From positions 1 through 9,210 of the forward strand of contig CANRXD010000034.1 of NCBI GenBank assembly GCA_947643685.1: 9,210 bases of DNA. The letters are read 5' to 3'. The position numbers and the translations under genes were made by a program. The DNA comes from an uncultured Clostridium sp. GTDB lineage: Bacteria; Bacillota; Clostridia; Lachnospirales; Lachnospiraceae. The notes under the pieces were generated by a model. The model did no database searches. It saw only the letters and a program-made list of their open reading frames with translations, and was not told the origin of the DNA. Of the stretch, positions 1-6,329 are shown one piece after another; position 1 is the first letter of the stretch, and each line of letters opens with the position of its first letter.

Positions 1-90
1 CTCTTTCTGGCGTCTGGCTCTCCGGCTTCTGGCATCGAGGAGTTCGGAAAGCGTCACGGGAGTGCCTGTGATGATGGCTTCTGGTTTCAT
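1..90 (-). CDS. citX: CitX-like apo-citrate lyase phosphoribosyl-dephospho-CoA transferase, N-terminal fragment
   Basis: Only the first 30 codons lie in the window; the gene continues off the left edge. The ATG at 90-88 overlaps the TGA of the citC-like gene (ATGA), and a GGGGGA ribosome-binding site sits at 101-96, so the two are translationally coupled. The visible residues read MKPEAIITGTPVTLSELLDA followed by RSRRARRQKE. The pattern 'vtLxELLdaRexRaxRQ' is how CitX proteins and the CitX half of CitXG fusions begin. CitX attaches the 2'-(5''-triphosphoribosyl)-3'-dephospho-CoA prosthetic group to the acyl carrier subunit of citrate lyase (family knowledge). Position directly after a citC-like gene supports the call. 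Whether the full gene is intact, or fused to CitG, cannot be seen. Confidence 0.72.
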   Translation of the reverse strand, partial: MKPEAIITGTPVTLSELLDARSRRARRQKE

Positions 91-1053
91 GACATTCCCC
101 CAAATTCCTGTTTCAGATATCTGGCTGTGCATGGGGGAACCAGAGTGAGGACTTCATCTGTTACCCCGCATTCAGAAAGAAGCTTTCGGACTCTGGAAGC
201 ACTTATGGCCTCGGCCTTTCCGTCCGGTCCGGCGGAAGCGATCGAAGGGCTCTTCCCCGGCGAAGCGTTTGGTGATGTGGAAAATTGGTGCAATCCGGGA
301 AGCGAACAGCGTAATGTCCAGTTCACTCTGGATTCTGGCGGCGTCTTCCCCCTCTTTTAAAAAATAGGTTGGGAAGGTGGCGGACGATATCATATAAGGG
401 CCGGACGGATGAACCTTCACATTGGGAAGATGGGCTGTCCCTTCCTGTACCAGTTTAAGGCGTACATCAAAGGGAAAGACCGATTTATTTTCTTCTACCA
501 CAAAAATATGGAGCAGGCTGCAGTGTGAGGCGGCGAAGGTAATCAGCCCGAGATGGCCCTTTGTAAAGGGGTTGCAGTTCATGACAATACACCCCACGCC
601 TTCTTTTAAAGAGTGGCTTGCCTGCGGAGTATCTTCAGAACAAAATTCTGAATAAAACCGCTCCGGTCCGTTTTTCTTATTTTCCAGCATCAGGACATCC
701 GCGGTCTCTGCCAGTGTATAAAATCCGCAGGAGGTAAATAACGGCTTGTTTTTTGGGCGGGTAATGACAAAAAGGTCATAATGGCCGGCGTCAAAACGAT
801 TTTCCACCAGCCGGGAAATCAGGCTTCCCAGAGCATTCTGTCCCCGCAATGCCTCATCCACAGCAAAGCATTTCAAAAGACTGCCGGCACAGCAGCCGCA
901 GCCAAGCAGAGATTCCTGCTCATCAAATACCCCATAGGCGGCTTCGATATCCTCCTCAAAGCGCAGATGATGCCTTAAGAGAAAATCCGCCAGCATGGAC
1001 CTGTCATGGGAAAATCCCAGAGATATTTCGTGTACATGATATTCATCTGTCAT
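87..1053 (-). pseudogene. citC: [Citrate (pro-3S)-lyase] ligase-like gene, frameshifted near the 3' end
   Basis: CitC acetylates the thiol of the citrate lyase prosthetic group. It has an N-terminal GNAT-like part and a C-terminal nucleotidyltransferase part. Visible here are the GNAT-like half (to about residue 115), then VGCIVMNCNPFTKGH with the (T/H)xGH nucleotide-binding motif, FVVEENKSVFPFDVRLKLV, ISSATFPTYFLK and ITKRFAGEEPF. After GEEPF (ending at 244) this frame drifts into unrelated sequence and stops at 172. The conserved C-terminal end, ISASRVRKLL up to YLKQEFGGMS, lies in another frame from about 206 to 87. Only about 37 nt separate the two motifs where homologues have roughly 30-38 codons, and the VTxxYNxxM region is missing, so a deletion of some 55-75 nt that is not a multiple of three is likely. 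The start at 1053 is preferred over 1059 because AGGAGG at 1066-1061 is 7 nt from it. It begins 18 nt after the selD stop codon. Confidence 0.8.
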
Positions 1054-1060
1054 AGGCATT

Positions 1061-1066
1061 CCTCCT
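1061..1066 (-). promoter_or_regulatory. Ribosome-binding site deciding the citC start
   Basis: AGGAGG lies 1 nt before the ATG at 1059 and 7 nt before the ATG at 1053. Normal spacing favours the second ATG, so the protein would begin MTDEYHVHE rather than MPMTDEY. The site sits in the 18-nt gap after the selD stop codon, which fits co-transcription of the two genes. Confidence 0.6.
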
Positions 1067-1071
1067 GTCTC

Positions 1072-2112
1072 CTATTCGATGATTAAATCCTTGTCCAGTT
1101 TTTCGATAACTTCTCCGATAATGGCCCCTGTCAGGGAAGTACCGGCCAGTTTGTCACAGAGTGCCAGGGCCTGGTCTTTGGGAAGGGAGACCAGAAGCCC
1201 TCCGGAAGTCTGCGGATCCGCAATCAGATCCACCAGAGCTTCAGAGGCAGATTCCATAATCTGCAGGTGAGGCTTTACATAGTCCATGTTCCGGTAGGCT
1301 CCGGCAGGGATGATTCCCATTTCCGCCAGTTCTCTCGCCCCGTGCAGAAGCGGAATTTTTTGACTGAAGAGCTTTAAGGTGGCATCGCTTCCCTGGGCCA
1401 TCTCAAAAGAGTGGCCAAGAAGTCCGAAACCGGTGACATCGGTGCACGCATGGATATCGGGGAAGGTCTGAATCAGTTCCCCAGCCCTGGCATTCAAAGC
1501 GGCCATGGATGTAACCATGGCATCATAGTCGGAACCGGATACCATACCTGCCTTGGCTCCGGTGGTGAGAACCCCTGTTCCCACGGGCTTTGTGAGTACC
1601 AGACAATCGCCGGGCTTTGCGCCTACATTCTTAAGAATTTTATTCGGATGTACGTATCCTGTAACACAGAGACCGTATTTGGGTTCCTGGTCCTGGATCG
1701 TATGCCCGCCTGCGATGGTACAGCCTGCTTCCACAGCCTTGTCATGTCCGCCCATAAGGATCTGACGTATGGTCTCTTTGGAAAGGCAGTTCGGAACGCA
1801 GAGCAGGTTCATGGCCACTGCGGGCCGTCCGCCCATGGCGTAGACATCACTTAAAGCGTTGGCAGCGGCGATCTGCCCGAACTGATAGGGGTCATCCACG
1901 ATGGGAGTAAAAAAGTCCACCGTGTGGATGGCGGCGATATCATCTGTAATCTGATAGACACACGCATCGTCACTGGTATCAAAACCAACCAGAAGGCTGG
2001 GATTATAAACATTTGGAAGATTTTCAAGAATTTCCGTAAGGACACCCGGTCCCAGTTTAGCCGCTCAGCCGGCAGCTGACGTCATCTGCGTAAGGGGCAG
2101 TTCTTTAGACAT
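1072..2112 (-). CDS. selD: Selenide, water dikinase (selenophosphate synthetase), Sec-containing
   Basis: SelD makes selenophosphate from selenide and ATP, the selenium donor for Sec-tRNA, for selenouridine in tRNA and for the selenium cofactor of some molybdenum hydroxylases. The start ATG (2112-2110) follows AGGAGG (2126-2121) by 8 nt. Codon 16 is an in-frame TGA (2067-2065). Reading it as selenocysteine gives MTSAAGUAAKLGPGVL, matching the SelD active-site loop where Sec or Cys precedes the catalytic Lys (Lys19 here). The frame then runs uninterrupted through TSDDACVYQ, VDFFTPIVDDPYQFGQIAAA, NALSDVYAMGG, TIAGGHTIQ, DVTGFGLLGH and DPQTSGGLL to TAG, for a normal length of 346 residues. It is the first gene of a selD-citC-citX unit and is divergent from yedF. 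The TGA is not a disabling mutation: no coding homology is lost on either side and a hairpin follows it. Sec insertion machinery (selA, selB, selC) must be elsewhere in the genome. Confidence 0.95.
2040..2067 (-). promoter_or_regulatory. Sec TGA codon and candidate bacterial SECIS hairpin in selD
   Basis: The TGA at 2067-2065 is followed after 12 nt by a hairpin at 2052-2040: stem GGAC/GTCC with apical loop CGGGT. Bacterial SECIS elements sit just downstream of the UGA, with the apical loop roughly 16-37 nt away and a G at one of the first loop positions (family knowledge). Here the loop starts 16 nt after the UGA and has G at loop positions 2-4. The stem is short (4 bp plus a possible G-U pair), so the exact structure is provisional. 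Confidence 0.6.
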
Positions 2113-2140
2113 ACGTAAAACCTCCTGTAAGATTTATACC

Positions 2141-2248
2141 GTAACAGTCCGGCTCTGCATCATCTTTTACGCTTACAGCGAATATAAGAAACATGCGGCA
2201 TCTGCCTTATGAAGATTCAGACAGAAAATCCACAAGGCCGGACAGTTC
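2141..2248. repeat. Palindromic intergenic repeat, copy 1 (selD leader)
   Basis: Arms GTAACAGTCCGGCTCTGCAT (2141-2160) and GGCCGGACAGTTC (2236-2248) contain the perfect complementary blocks GTCCGGC (2147-2153) and GCCGGAC (2237-2243). On the selD transcript they would close a stem around about 83 nt, which holds smaller hairpins such as CGCT-GTA-AGCG. The left arm closely matches those of the copies at 3081 and 5078. It could act as a structured leader or simply be a dispersed repeat. Confidence 0.5.
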
Positions 2249-2260
2249 TTTCTTATCAGT

Positions 2261-2289
2261 ATCATAACACCGGAAATTTTAAAAAGCAA
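2261..2289 (-). promoter_or_regulatory. selD promoter (sigma-A type)
   Basis: On the minus strand, TTGCTT (2289-2284) and TATGAT (2266-2261) are separated by 17 bp. Transcription would start near 2254, leaving a leader of about 140 nt before selD. The -35 box lies 19 bp from the -35 box of the divergent yedF promoter, so one bound protein could affect both. Confidence 0.65.
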
Positions 2290-2308
2290 CTGTATAGAAA
2301 TTTTGAAT

Positions 2309-2337
2309 TTGACTATTATGCTGGTGGCCGGTAAAAT
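2309..2337 (+). promoter_or_regulatory. yedF operon promoter (sigma-A type)
   Basis: TTGACT (2309-2314) and TAAAAT (2332-2337) are separated by 17 bp, which is close to consensus. Transcription would start near 2344, giving a leader of about 117 nt. It is back to back with the selD promoter. Confidence 0.7.
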
Positions 2338-2408
2338 ATAGTTATACAGTTCGCGGGGCGGGGAAAGACGGACAGGAAGATGCCCCCGTGAATAGAAGTT
2401 ACATAACT
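2338..2408. repeat. Palindromic intergenic repeat, divergent copy 2 (yedF leader)
   Basis: AGTTAT (2340-2345) is complementary to ATAACT (2403-2408). Inside, CGGGGC (2354-2359) pairs with GCCCCCG (2382-2388) with one bulged C. The segment GGACAGGAAGATGC (2370-2383) matches the right arm of the other copies. The inner stem lies at the very 5' end of the predicted yedF mRNA, while the outer arm overlaps the start site. No riboswitch class is recognised. The rest of the 348-bp gap (2113-2460) holds the two promoters, copy 1 and the ribosome-binding sites. Confidence 0.4.
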
Positions 2409-2460
2409 GTGAAGATATTGAACAGTTACAGAATTACGAAAATTACAGGAGGAATTTATC

Positions 2461-3075
2461 ATGGAAAAAGTAGTTGTGAATGCAGTGGGAGATCAGTGTC
2501 CTGTTCCGGTTGTGAAAGCAACCAAGGCATTAAAGGCGTTAAAAGGTGCAGGAGTTGTAGAGGTTCATGTGGATAATGAGATCCCGGTACAGAATCTGAC
2601 ACGTCTGGCTTCCAGTAAGGGCTTAAAATCCTTTGCAGAGAAAAAGGACGAGAAATTATTTATAGTGACGATTACAGCCGATGCTCCCCTTGCAGAAGAC
2701 GGTGAGGATGGCTCCGCAGCATGCCAGATGGATAAACGCGGCAATGTGGTTGTGGCAGTTGCTTCTGATCACATGGGCCATGGAAATGAAGAGCTTGGCA
2801 AGGTTCTTATGAAAGGCTTTATCTATGCCCTTTCCCAGCTTGACGAGCTTCCCAAAACCATCCTCTTCTACAATGGCGGTGCAACTCTTACCACTGAGGG
2901 TTCTGAGTCCCTTGAGGATTTAAAGAACATGGAAGCCCAGGGTGTGGAGATTTTAACCTGCGGTACCTGCCTGGATTACTATAACTTAAAGGACAAGCTG
3001 GTAGTCGGCGGTGTGACCAATATGTACACGATTGTGGAAAAGCTTGCCAAGGCTGACAGAATCATCAAACAGTAA
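2461..3075 (+). CDS. yedF: YedF, sulfurtransferase-like selenium metabolism protein
   Basis: This 204-residue protein has the two-domain layout of the YedF family that accompanies SelD in many anaerobes. Residues 1-75 form a TusA/SirA-like domain with the signature DQCPVP (Cys13), which in TusA carries persulfide sulfur. Residues about 93-204 form a DsrE-like domain with NVVVAVASDHMGHGNEELG, FYNGGATL and a CxxC pair, CGTC, at 167-170. The biochemical role is not settled; a carrier of sulfur or selenium between enzymes is the usual proposal. The start is supported by AGGAGG (2447-2452) with 8-nt spacing. It is divergent from selD, from which it is separated by a two-promoter region, and is the first gene of a plus-strand unit with the HgdC-type activator and HgdB-type protein. 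In some species the first Cys is replaced by Sec; here it is TGT. Confidence 0.88.
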   Translation: MEKVVVNAVGDQCPVPVVKATKALKALKGAGVVEVHVDNEIPVQNLTRLASSKGLKSFAEKKDEKLFIVTITADAPLAEDGEDGSAACQMDKRGNVVVAVASDHMGHGNEELGKVLMKGFIYALSQLDELPKTILFYNGGATLTTEGSESLEDLKNMEAQGVEILTCGTCLDYYNLKDKLVVGGVTNMYTIVEKLAKADRIIKQ

Positions 3076-3080
3076 CAGAA

Positions 3081-3149
3081 GGTAACAGTTCAGCTCTGCG
3101 TTTCCTGACTGTGGTAACCGGCCGGGAAGATGCAGGGCTTATCTGTTAT
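3081..3149. repeat. Palindromic intergenic repeat, copy 3 (between yedF and the activator gene)
   Basis: The left arm GTAACAGTTCAGCTCTGCG (3082-3100) and right arm, from GGGAAGATGCAGGGCTTATC to TGTTATG (3124-3150), pair along about 23 positions with few mismatches if G-U pairs are allowed. This would form one long hairpin in the message. It fills almost the entire 87-nt gap. It has no T-tract, so it is not an evident terminator. An internal hairpin CAGTTCAG/CTGACTG is an alternative fold. Confidence 0.5.
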
Positions 3150-3152
3150 GAC

Positions 3153-3157
3153 AGGAG
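3153..3157 (+). promoter_or_regulatory. Ribosome-binding site deciding the activator start
   Basis: AGGAG is 5 nt before the ATG at 3163. The upstream in-frame ATG at 3130 lies inside the repeat arm (GGGAAGATGC), with purines only 2 nt before it. The ATG at 3148 has no ribosome-binding site. The start at 3163 also places [10 protein letters not shown] right at the N-terminus, as in this family. Confidence 0.7.
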
Positions 3158-3162
3158 AACAT

Positions 3163-3921
3163 ATGTATCAGGTAGGAATTGACATTGGCTCCAGCGCGGC
3201 AAAGGCGGCGGTCCTGAAGGATGGAGCAGTATTCAGGACGCTTCTTTTAAACACCGGCTTCAACAGCAGAAAGACAGCCGATGAGATTTATGATATGCTG
3301 GCAGCCGATGGAATCACAAAAGAAAACGCGGATTATGTGGCGACAGGATACGGCCGTGTGTCAGTCCCCTATGCAAATCGCAGCGTGACAGAAATTACCT
3401 GCCATGGAAAAGGCGCCTGGTTCTTATTCGGAAGGAATGGTTCCGTCATTGACATCGGAGGTCAGGATACAAAAGGAATTGCACTGAAAAACGGACGGGT
3501 CATGAAGTTCATTATGAACGATAAATGCTCGGCCGGAACAGGCAAATTTCTGGAGGTCATGACCAACCGGCTGGGCCTTACCATGGAAGAACTTTCGCTC
3601 CTTGCAGGGAAGGGAAATCCCATTACCATAAGCTCCATGTGTACGGTATTTGCAGAGTCAGAGGTGATAAGCCTGATCGGGAAGGGGACGCCCAGGGAGG
3701 ATATTGCCTATGGCGTTATTGAATCAGTGGTGACAAAGGTGGTGCAGCTTATCGCCCAGGTGCCCGGAGACCAGTATTTTCTTACTGGCGGACTCTGTGA
3801 AGATTCTTATATCCTGGGACGGCTTTCCCATGCCTTAAAAGCGCCTGTGGAGAGCACTCCCCTTGCAAGATACGCGGGGGCCATCGGAGCGGCTCTTATG
3901 GCTTCTGAACAGAAAGGATAA
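3163..3921 (+). CDS. 2-hydroxyacyl-CoA dehydratase activator-type ATPase (HgdC/BadF family, YjiL-like)
   Basis: This 252-residue member of the ASKHA ATPase group would drive low-potential electrons, using ATP, into a partner Fe-S enzyme. The phosphate-1 loop is [14 protein letters not shown] (residues 5-18), phosphate-2 is [10 protein letters not shown] (95-104), and the adenosine-side motif is [10 protein letters not shown] (205-214). Two cysteines in the expected contexts, [11 protein letters not shown] (Cys122) and [15 protein letters not shown] (Cys160), would hold the single [4Fe-4S] cluster bridging a homodimer. The length matches HgdC and E. coli YjiL (about 255). The stop codon is 5 nt before the next gene's start, so the two are surely co-expressed. 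Upstream is yedF, across a hairpin-forming repeat. The exact physiological partner beyond its neighbour is unknown. Confidence 0.9.
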   Translation: MYQVGIDIGSSAAKAAVLKDGAVFRTLLLNTGFNSRKTADEIYDMLAADGITKENADYVATGYGRVSVPYANRSVTEITCHGKGAWFLFGRNGSVIDIGGQDTKGIALKNGRVMKFIMNDKCSAGTGKFLEVMTNRLGLTMEELSLLAGKGNPITISSMCTVFAESEVISLIGKGTPREDIAYGVIESVVTKVVQLIAQVPGDQYFLTGGLCEDSYILGRLSHALKAPVESTPLARYAGAIGAALMASEQKG

Positions 3922-3926
3922 CAGCA

Positions 3927-5081
3927 ATGGCTAATTACGATTTACCGAAATTATTTGATGAATTTGTGGATGCCAGGAAAAACGGATTTCTGGCTGCGAA
4001 GGAGTTTAAAGAAAACGGAGGCAGACTGGCAGGATGTCTCTGTTCTTACACGCCTCAGGAGGTTCTGGATGCGGGGGGAATTGCTGCGGTGAGTCTTTGC
4101 GGGACCAGCAATGAAACCATTCCCGATGCGGAAAAGGTGCTTCCCAAGAATCTCTGTCCGCTGATTAAAGGAACCTATGGCTTTGCCTTTACGGAAAAAT
4201 GCCCTTACACCTACTTTTCCGACATTATCATCGGCGAAACCACCTGTGACGGAAAGAAAAAGATGTATGAGCTCCTGAATGAGCTGAAGGAAACTTATGT
4301 GATGCATCTTCCCCAGAGCCAGGACCGCCCCTATGCCGGTGATATCTGGTATGAGGAGGTGCGTCTGTTAAAAGAAAAGCTGGAAAAGAAATTTGATATT
4401 ACAATTACAGACGATGACCTGCGTAAGGCAGTACATACCAGAAACCGCTTAAGAAAAGCCCTCTGCGACATGTACCAGCTTCAGGAAACCTGTCCTCCGG
4501 CCATGCACGGCACAGAGATGATGCTGGCGCTCCAGAAGGGCGGCTTTACCTTTGACGTGGAAAAGCAGATTGAGCATGTGGAGGCACTGGTAGCGGAGAG
4601 AAAGGCCGCCTATGAGGCCGGAGAGCGCCCCGTACCTGCATCGGCCAAAAGAATCCTTCTCACCGGGTGTCCTTCCGGCGGTGTCATTCAGAAGGTCGGC
4701 ATGGTGGTCGAAAACAACGGCGGTGTGCTGGTATGCCTGGATGACTGCGGCGGCGAACGTACCAGAAGCAGAATGATTGATGAAAATGCAGAGGATATCT
4801 TAAGGGCAATCTCCGACAGCTATCTGGGAATCCACTGTTCTGTCATGACACCCAATGACGGCCGCCTGGAAAATACAAAGAAGATGATTGAAAAGTATAA
4901 GGTGGACGGTGTGATCGAAGTGGTACTTCAGGCCTGCCATACATTCAATGTGGAGGCCTATAAGACAAGGGAAATGGTTGAGGATATGGGAGTTCCTTAT
5001 CTGAAGCTGGAGACCGATTATTCCACCACGGACAGCGGGCAGATTGAGACCAGAATCGCTGCGTTTATTGAGCTTTTGTAA
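3927..5081 (+). CDS. HgdB-family Fe-S protein (YjiM-like; possible double-cubane cluster protein)
   Basis: This 384-residue protein belongs to the 2-hydroxyacyl-CoA dehydratase D/HgdB superfamily. Family marks are [16 protein letters not shown] (Cys37, Cys39), [12 protein letters not shown] (Cys77), [20 protein letters not shown] (Cys92, Cys107), LTGCPSGG (Cys248), [11 protein letters not shown] (Cys270, Cys274), VLQACHTF (Cys337) and the C-terminal [20 protein letters not shown]. Classical dehydratases need two different subunits, often with a CoA-transferase. Here one subunit sits alone after its activator, as in E. coli yjiL-yjiM (YjiM is about 383 residues). That layout is shared with double-cubane cluster proteins, which carry an [8Fe-9S] cluster and reduce small molecules. 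The substrate is unknown. Ribosome-binding site AAAGGA (3913-3918) is 8 nt from the ATG. A terminator follows at 5131. Confidence 0.85.
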   Translation: MANYDLPKLFDEFVDARKNGFLAAKEFKENGGRLAGCLCSYTPQEVLDAGGIAAVSLCGTSNETIPDAEKVLPKNLCPLIKGTYGFAFTEKCPYTYFSDIIIGETTCDGKKKMYELLNELKETYVMHLPQSQDRPYAGDIWYEEVRLLKEKLEKKFDITITDDDLRKAVHTRNRLRKALCDMYQLQETCPPAMHGTEMMLALQKGGFTFDVEKQIEHVEALVAERKAAYEAGERPVPASAKRILLTGCPSGGVIQKVGMVVENNGGVLVCLDDCGGERTRSRMIDENAEDILRAISDSYLGIHCSVMTPNDGRLENTKKMIEKYKVDGVIEVVLQACHTFNVEAYKTREMVEDMGVPYLKLETDYSTTDSGQIETRIAAFIELL

Positions 5082-5244
5082 TTGTCCGGCAGCTCTGTAA
5101 AGGGCCCTGAGTACAAAATAATCGTTGTTTAGCATCGTTCGGAGCGATTCGGATGGTGCTTTTCTTTATGTTCTTCATAGGGCGGACGCCCGGAGCTTCT
5201 TGTCCGCGGCACGCGGGCAGGAAGATGCAAGGCCGAACTGTTAC
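5078..5244. repeat. Palindromic intergenic repeat, copy 4 (after the HgdB-family gene)
   Basis: The left arm GTAATTGTCCGGCAGCTCTG (5078-5097) overlaps the stop codon of the HgdB-family gene. The right arm runs from GGGCAGGAAGATGCAAGGCC (5215-5234) to GAACTGTTAC (5235-5244). TAATTGTCCGGC pairs with GCCGAACTGTTA at about 10 of 12 positions. Between the arms lie the terminator and a second hairpin, GCGGAC (5182-5187)/GTCCGC (5202-5207). The right arm matches copy 3 at about 24 of 32 positions. It lies upstream of the next promoter, so it is not in the leader of the next gene. Confidence 0.45.
5131..5168 (+). terminator. Rho-independent terminator of the yedF-activator-HgdB operon
   Basis: A 13-bp stem (5131-5143 with 5148-5160, including four G-U pairs) is capped by a GCGA loop of the GNRA type and followed by TTTCTTTAT. 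There is no comparable T-tract on the minus strand, so it serves the plus-strand operon. Confidence 0.85.
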
Positions 5245-5273
5245 TAATGAAGGAGTTATACATCACACCGGAA

Positions 5274-5302
5274 TTGAAATGCCGTCCGAAATGTGGTAAA
5301 AT
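5274..5302 (+). promoter_or_regulatory. Promoter of the nucleotidyltransferase gene (sigma-A type)
   Basis: TTGAAA (5274-5279) and TAAAAT (5297-5302) are separated by 17 bp. Transcription would start near 5309, leaving a leader of about 38 nt. The predicted start shows that the gene is its own unit after the upstream terminator. Confidence 0.7.
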
Positions 5303-5333
5303 GAAGAAAATTTTGGAAAATGAGGTATATAGT

Positions 5334-5339
5334 AGGAGG
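5334..5339 (+). promoter_or_regulatory. Ribosome-binding site deciding the nucleotidyltransferase start
   Basis: AGGAGG is 7 nt before the ATG at 5347. The in-frame ATG at 5320 lies only about 11 nt after the predicted transcription start and has no ribosome-binding site, so 5347 is preferred. Confidence 0.8.
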
Positions 5340-5346
5340 AAGAGTG

Positions 5347-6267
5347 ATGAAGAATACGTCCCTTGTTATTATGGCAGCCGGAATTGGCAGCCGGTTTGGC
5401 GGCGGGATCAAGCAGCTGGAGCCGGTTGGTCCCGGAGGAGAAATCATTATGGATTATTCCATTCATGATGCTCTGGAGGCGGGATTTAACAAGATTATTT
5501 TTATCATAAGAAAAGATCTGGAAAAGGACTTTAAGGAAATTATCGGAAACCGGATTGAAAAGATCGCTCCTGTGGAGTATGCGTTCCAGGAGATGGATGA
5601 TCTTCCGGAGGGATTCTCCACTCCTGAGGGGAGAAAAAAGCCCTGGGGGACCGGTCAGGCTGTGCTGGCTGCCAGACATGTGATTCATGAGCCGTTTCTG
5701 GTAATCAATGCAGATGCTTACTATGGAAAAGAGGGCTTTAAGAAAATTCACGAGTACATGGTAAATGAAATGAATGAAGATGGTGAGGGATACGACATGT
5801 GCATGGCCGGGTTTATCTTGTCCAATACCCTCAGCGAAAACGGCGGAGTGACCCGCGGCGTGTGCACGGTAAATGAGAACGGATACCTGGAAAAGGTAAC
5901 GGAAACCTATGATATTTACCGGGATGACAATGGGATGCATGCGAAGGATAATGAGGGGAATCCGGTTCGGGTAGAAGCAAAGCAGCATGTTTCCATGAAC
6001 ATGTTCGGACTTCCGGCCGGATTTTTAAAGGAACTGGAAAAGGGCTTCCCGGAGTTTCTGGCGGGGGTCAGGGAAGGCGATCTGAAGGCAGAATACCTGC
6101 TGCCGTCCATTATTGATCAGTGTATCCGTGGGAAAAAGGGAACCGTCAGGGTACTGGAAACAAAAGATAAATGGTTTGGTGTTACTTATAAAGAAGATAA
6201 GCCGGCCGTGGTGGCTTCTATCCGCCGGCTGGTGGATCAGGGAATTTATCCGGAAAAACTGTTTTAA
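5347..6267 (+). CDS. Sugar-phosphate nucleotidyltransferase family protein
   Basis: This 306-residue protein has the GT-A type nucleotidyltransferase fold. The N-terminal signature SLVIMAAGIGSRFGGGIKQL (residues 5-24) matches the GxGxR...K nucleotide-binding loop. PWGTGQAVLAAR (99-110) is the second base/phosphate-binding block. LVINADAYYG (118-127) carries the metal-binding Asp in the usual NxD position. VSMNMFGL (215-222) and KWFGVTYKEDKP (275-286) complete the family pattern. Such enzymes make NDP-sugars, or other NDP-activated small molecules, from NTP and a phosphorylated substrate. The sequence is not close enough to GalU, RmlA or GlmU to name the substrate. No sugar pathway genes lie beside it. 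It has its own promoter and is followed by a terminator-like hairpin. The whole fold appears intact. Confidence 0.85.
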   Translation: MKNTSLVIMAAGIGSRFGGGIKQLEPVGPGGEIIMDYSIHDALEAGFNKIIFIIRKDLEKDFKEIIGNRIEKIAPVEYAFQEMDDLPEGFSTPEGRKKPWGTGQAVLAARHVIHEPFLVINADAYYGKEGFKKIHEYMVNEMNEDGEGYDMCMAGFILSNTLSENGGVTRGVCTVNENGYLEKVTETYDIYRDDNGMHAKDNEGNPVRVEAKQHVSMNMFGLPAGFLKELEKGFPEFLAGVREGDLKAEYLLPSIIDQCIRGKKGTVRVLETKDKWFGVTYKEDKPAVVASIRRLVDQGIYPEKLF

Positions 6268-6278
6268 GGAGAAAACAG
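6259..6278 (+). other. Inverted repeat spanning the nucleotidyltransferase stop codon
   Basis: CTGTTTT and AAAACAG form a perfect 7-bp stem with a 6-nt loop that includes the end of the TAA stop codon. It lacks a T-tract and could be chance in an A/T-rich stretch or a 3'-end stabiliser. Confidence 0.3.
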
Positions 6279-6329
6279 GGAAAAATCCGCAACAGTCTGA
6301 TCAAAAGGTTTCACTGTTACAAGACAGGC

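Noticed and set aside
1851..2045. Separate short minus-strand reading frame upstream of selD
   Set aside because: It is an out-of-frame shadow of the selD N-terminal region, which reads correctly from 2112 through the Sec TGA.
2065..2067. In-frame TGA as evidence that selD is a pseudogene
   Set aside because: It falls exactly at the known Sec/Cys active-site position of SelD and is followed by a suitable hairpin; the rest of the gene is intact.
2338..2410. tRNA-like or known riboswitch in the yedF leader
   Set aside because: No cloverleaf, CCA end or T-loop signature is present, and no known riboswitch core could be matched; it is treated as a repeat/hairpin only.
3130..3162. Longer start for the activator gene
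   Set aside because: No properly spaced ribosome-binding site; the ATG is part of the repeat, and the family normally starts just before the DIGS loop.
5247..5468. Plus-strand reading frame of 73 codons before the nucleotidyltransferase gene
   Set aside because: It overlaps the promoter and the start of the nucleotidyltransferase gene in another frame and shows no recognisable family.
5263..5988. Minus-strand open frame of 241 codons
   Set aside because: It lies antisense to the well-supported nucleotidyltransferase gene, with low-complexity hydrophobic content typical of a shadow frame and no ribosome-binding site noticed.
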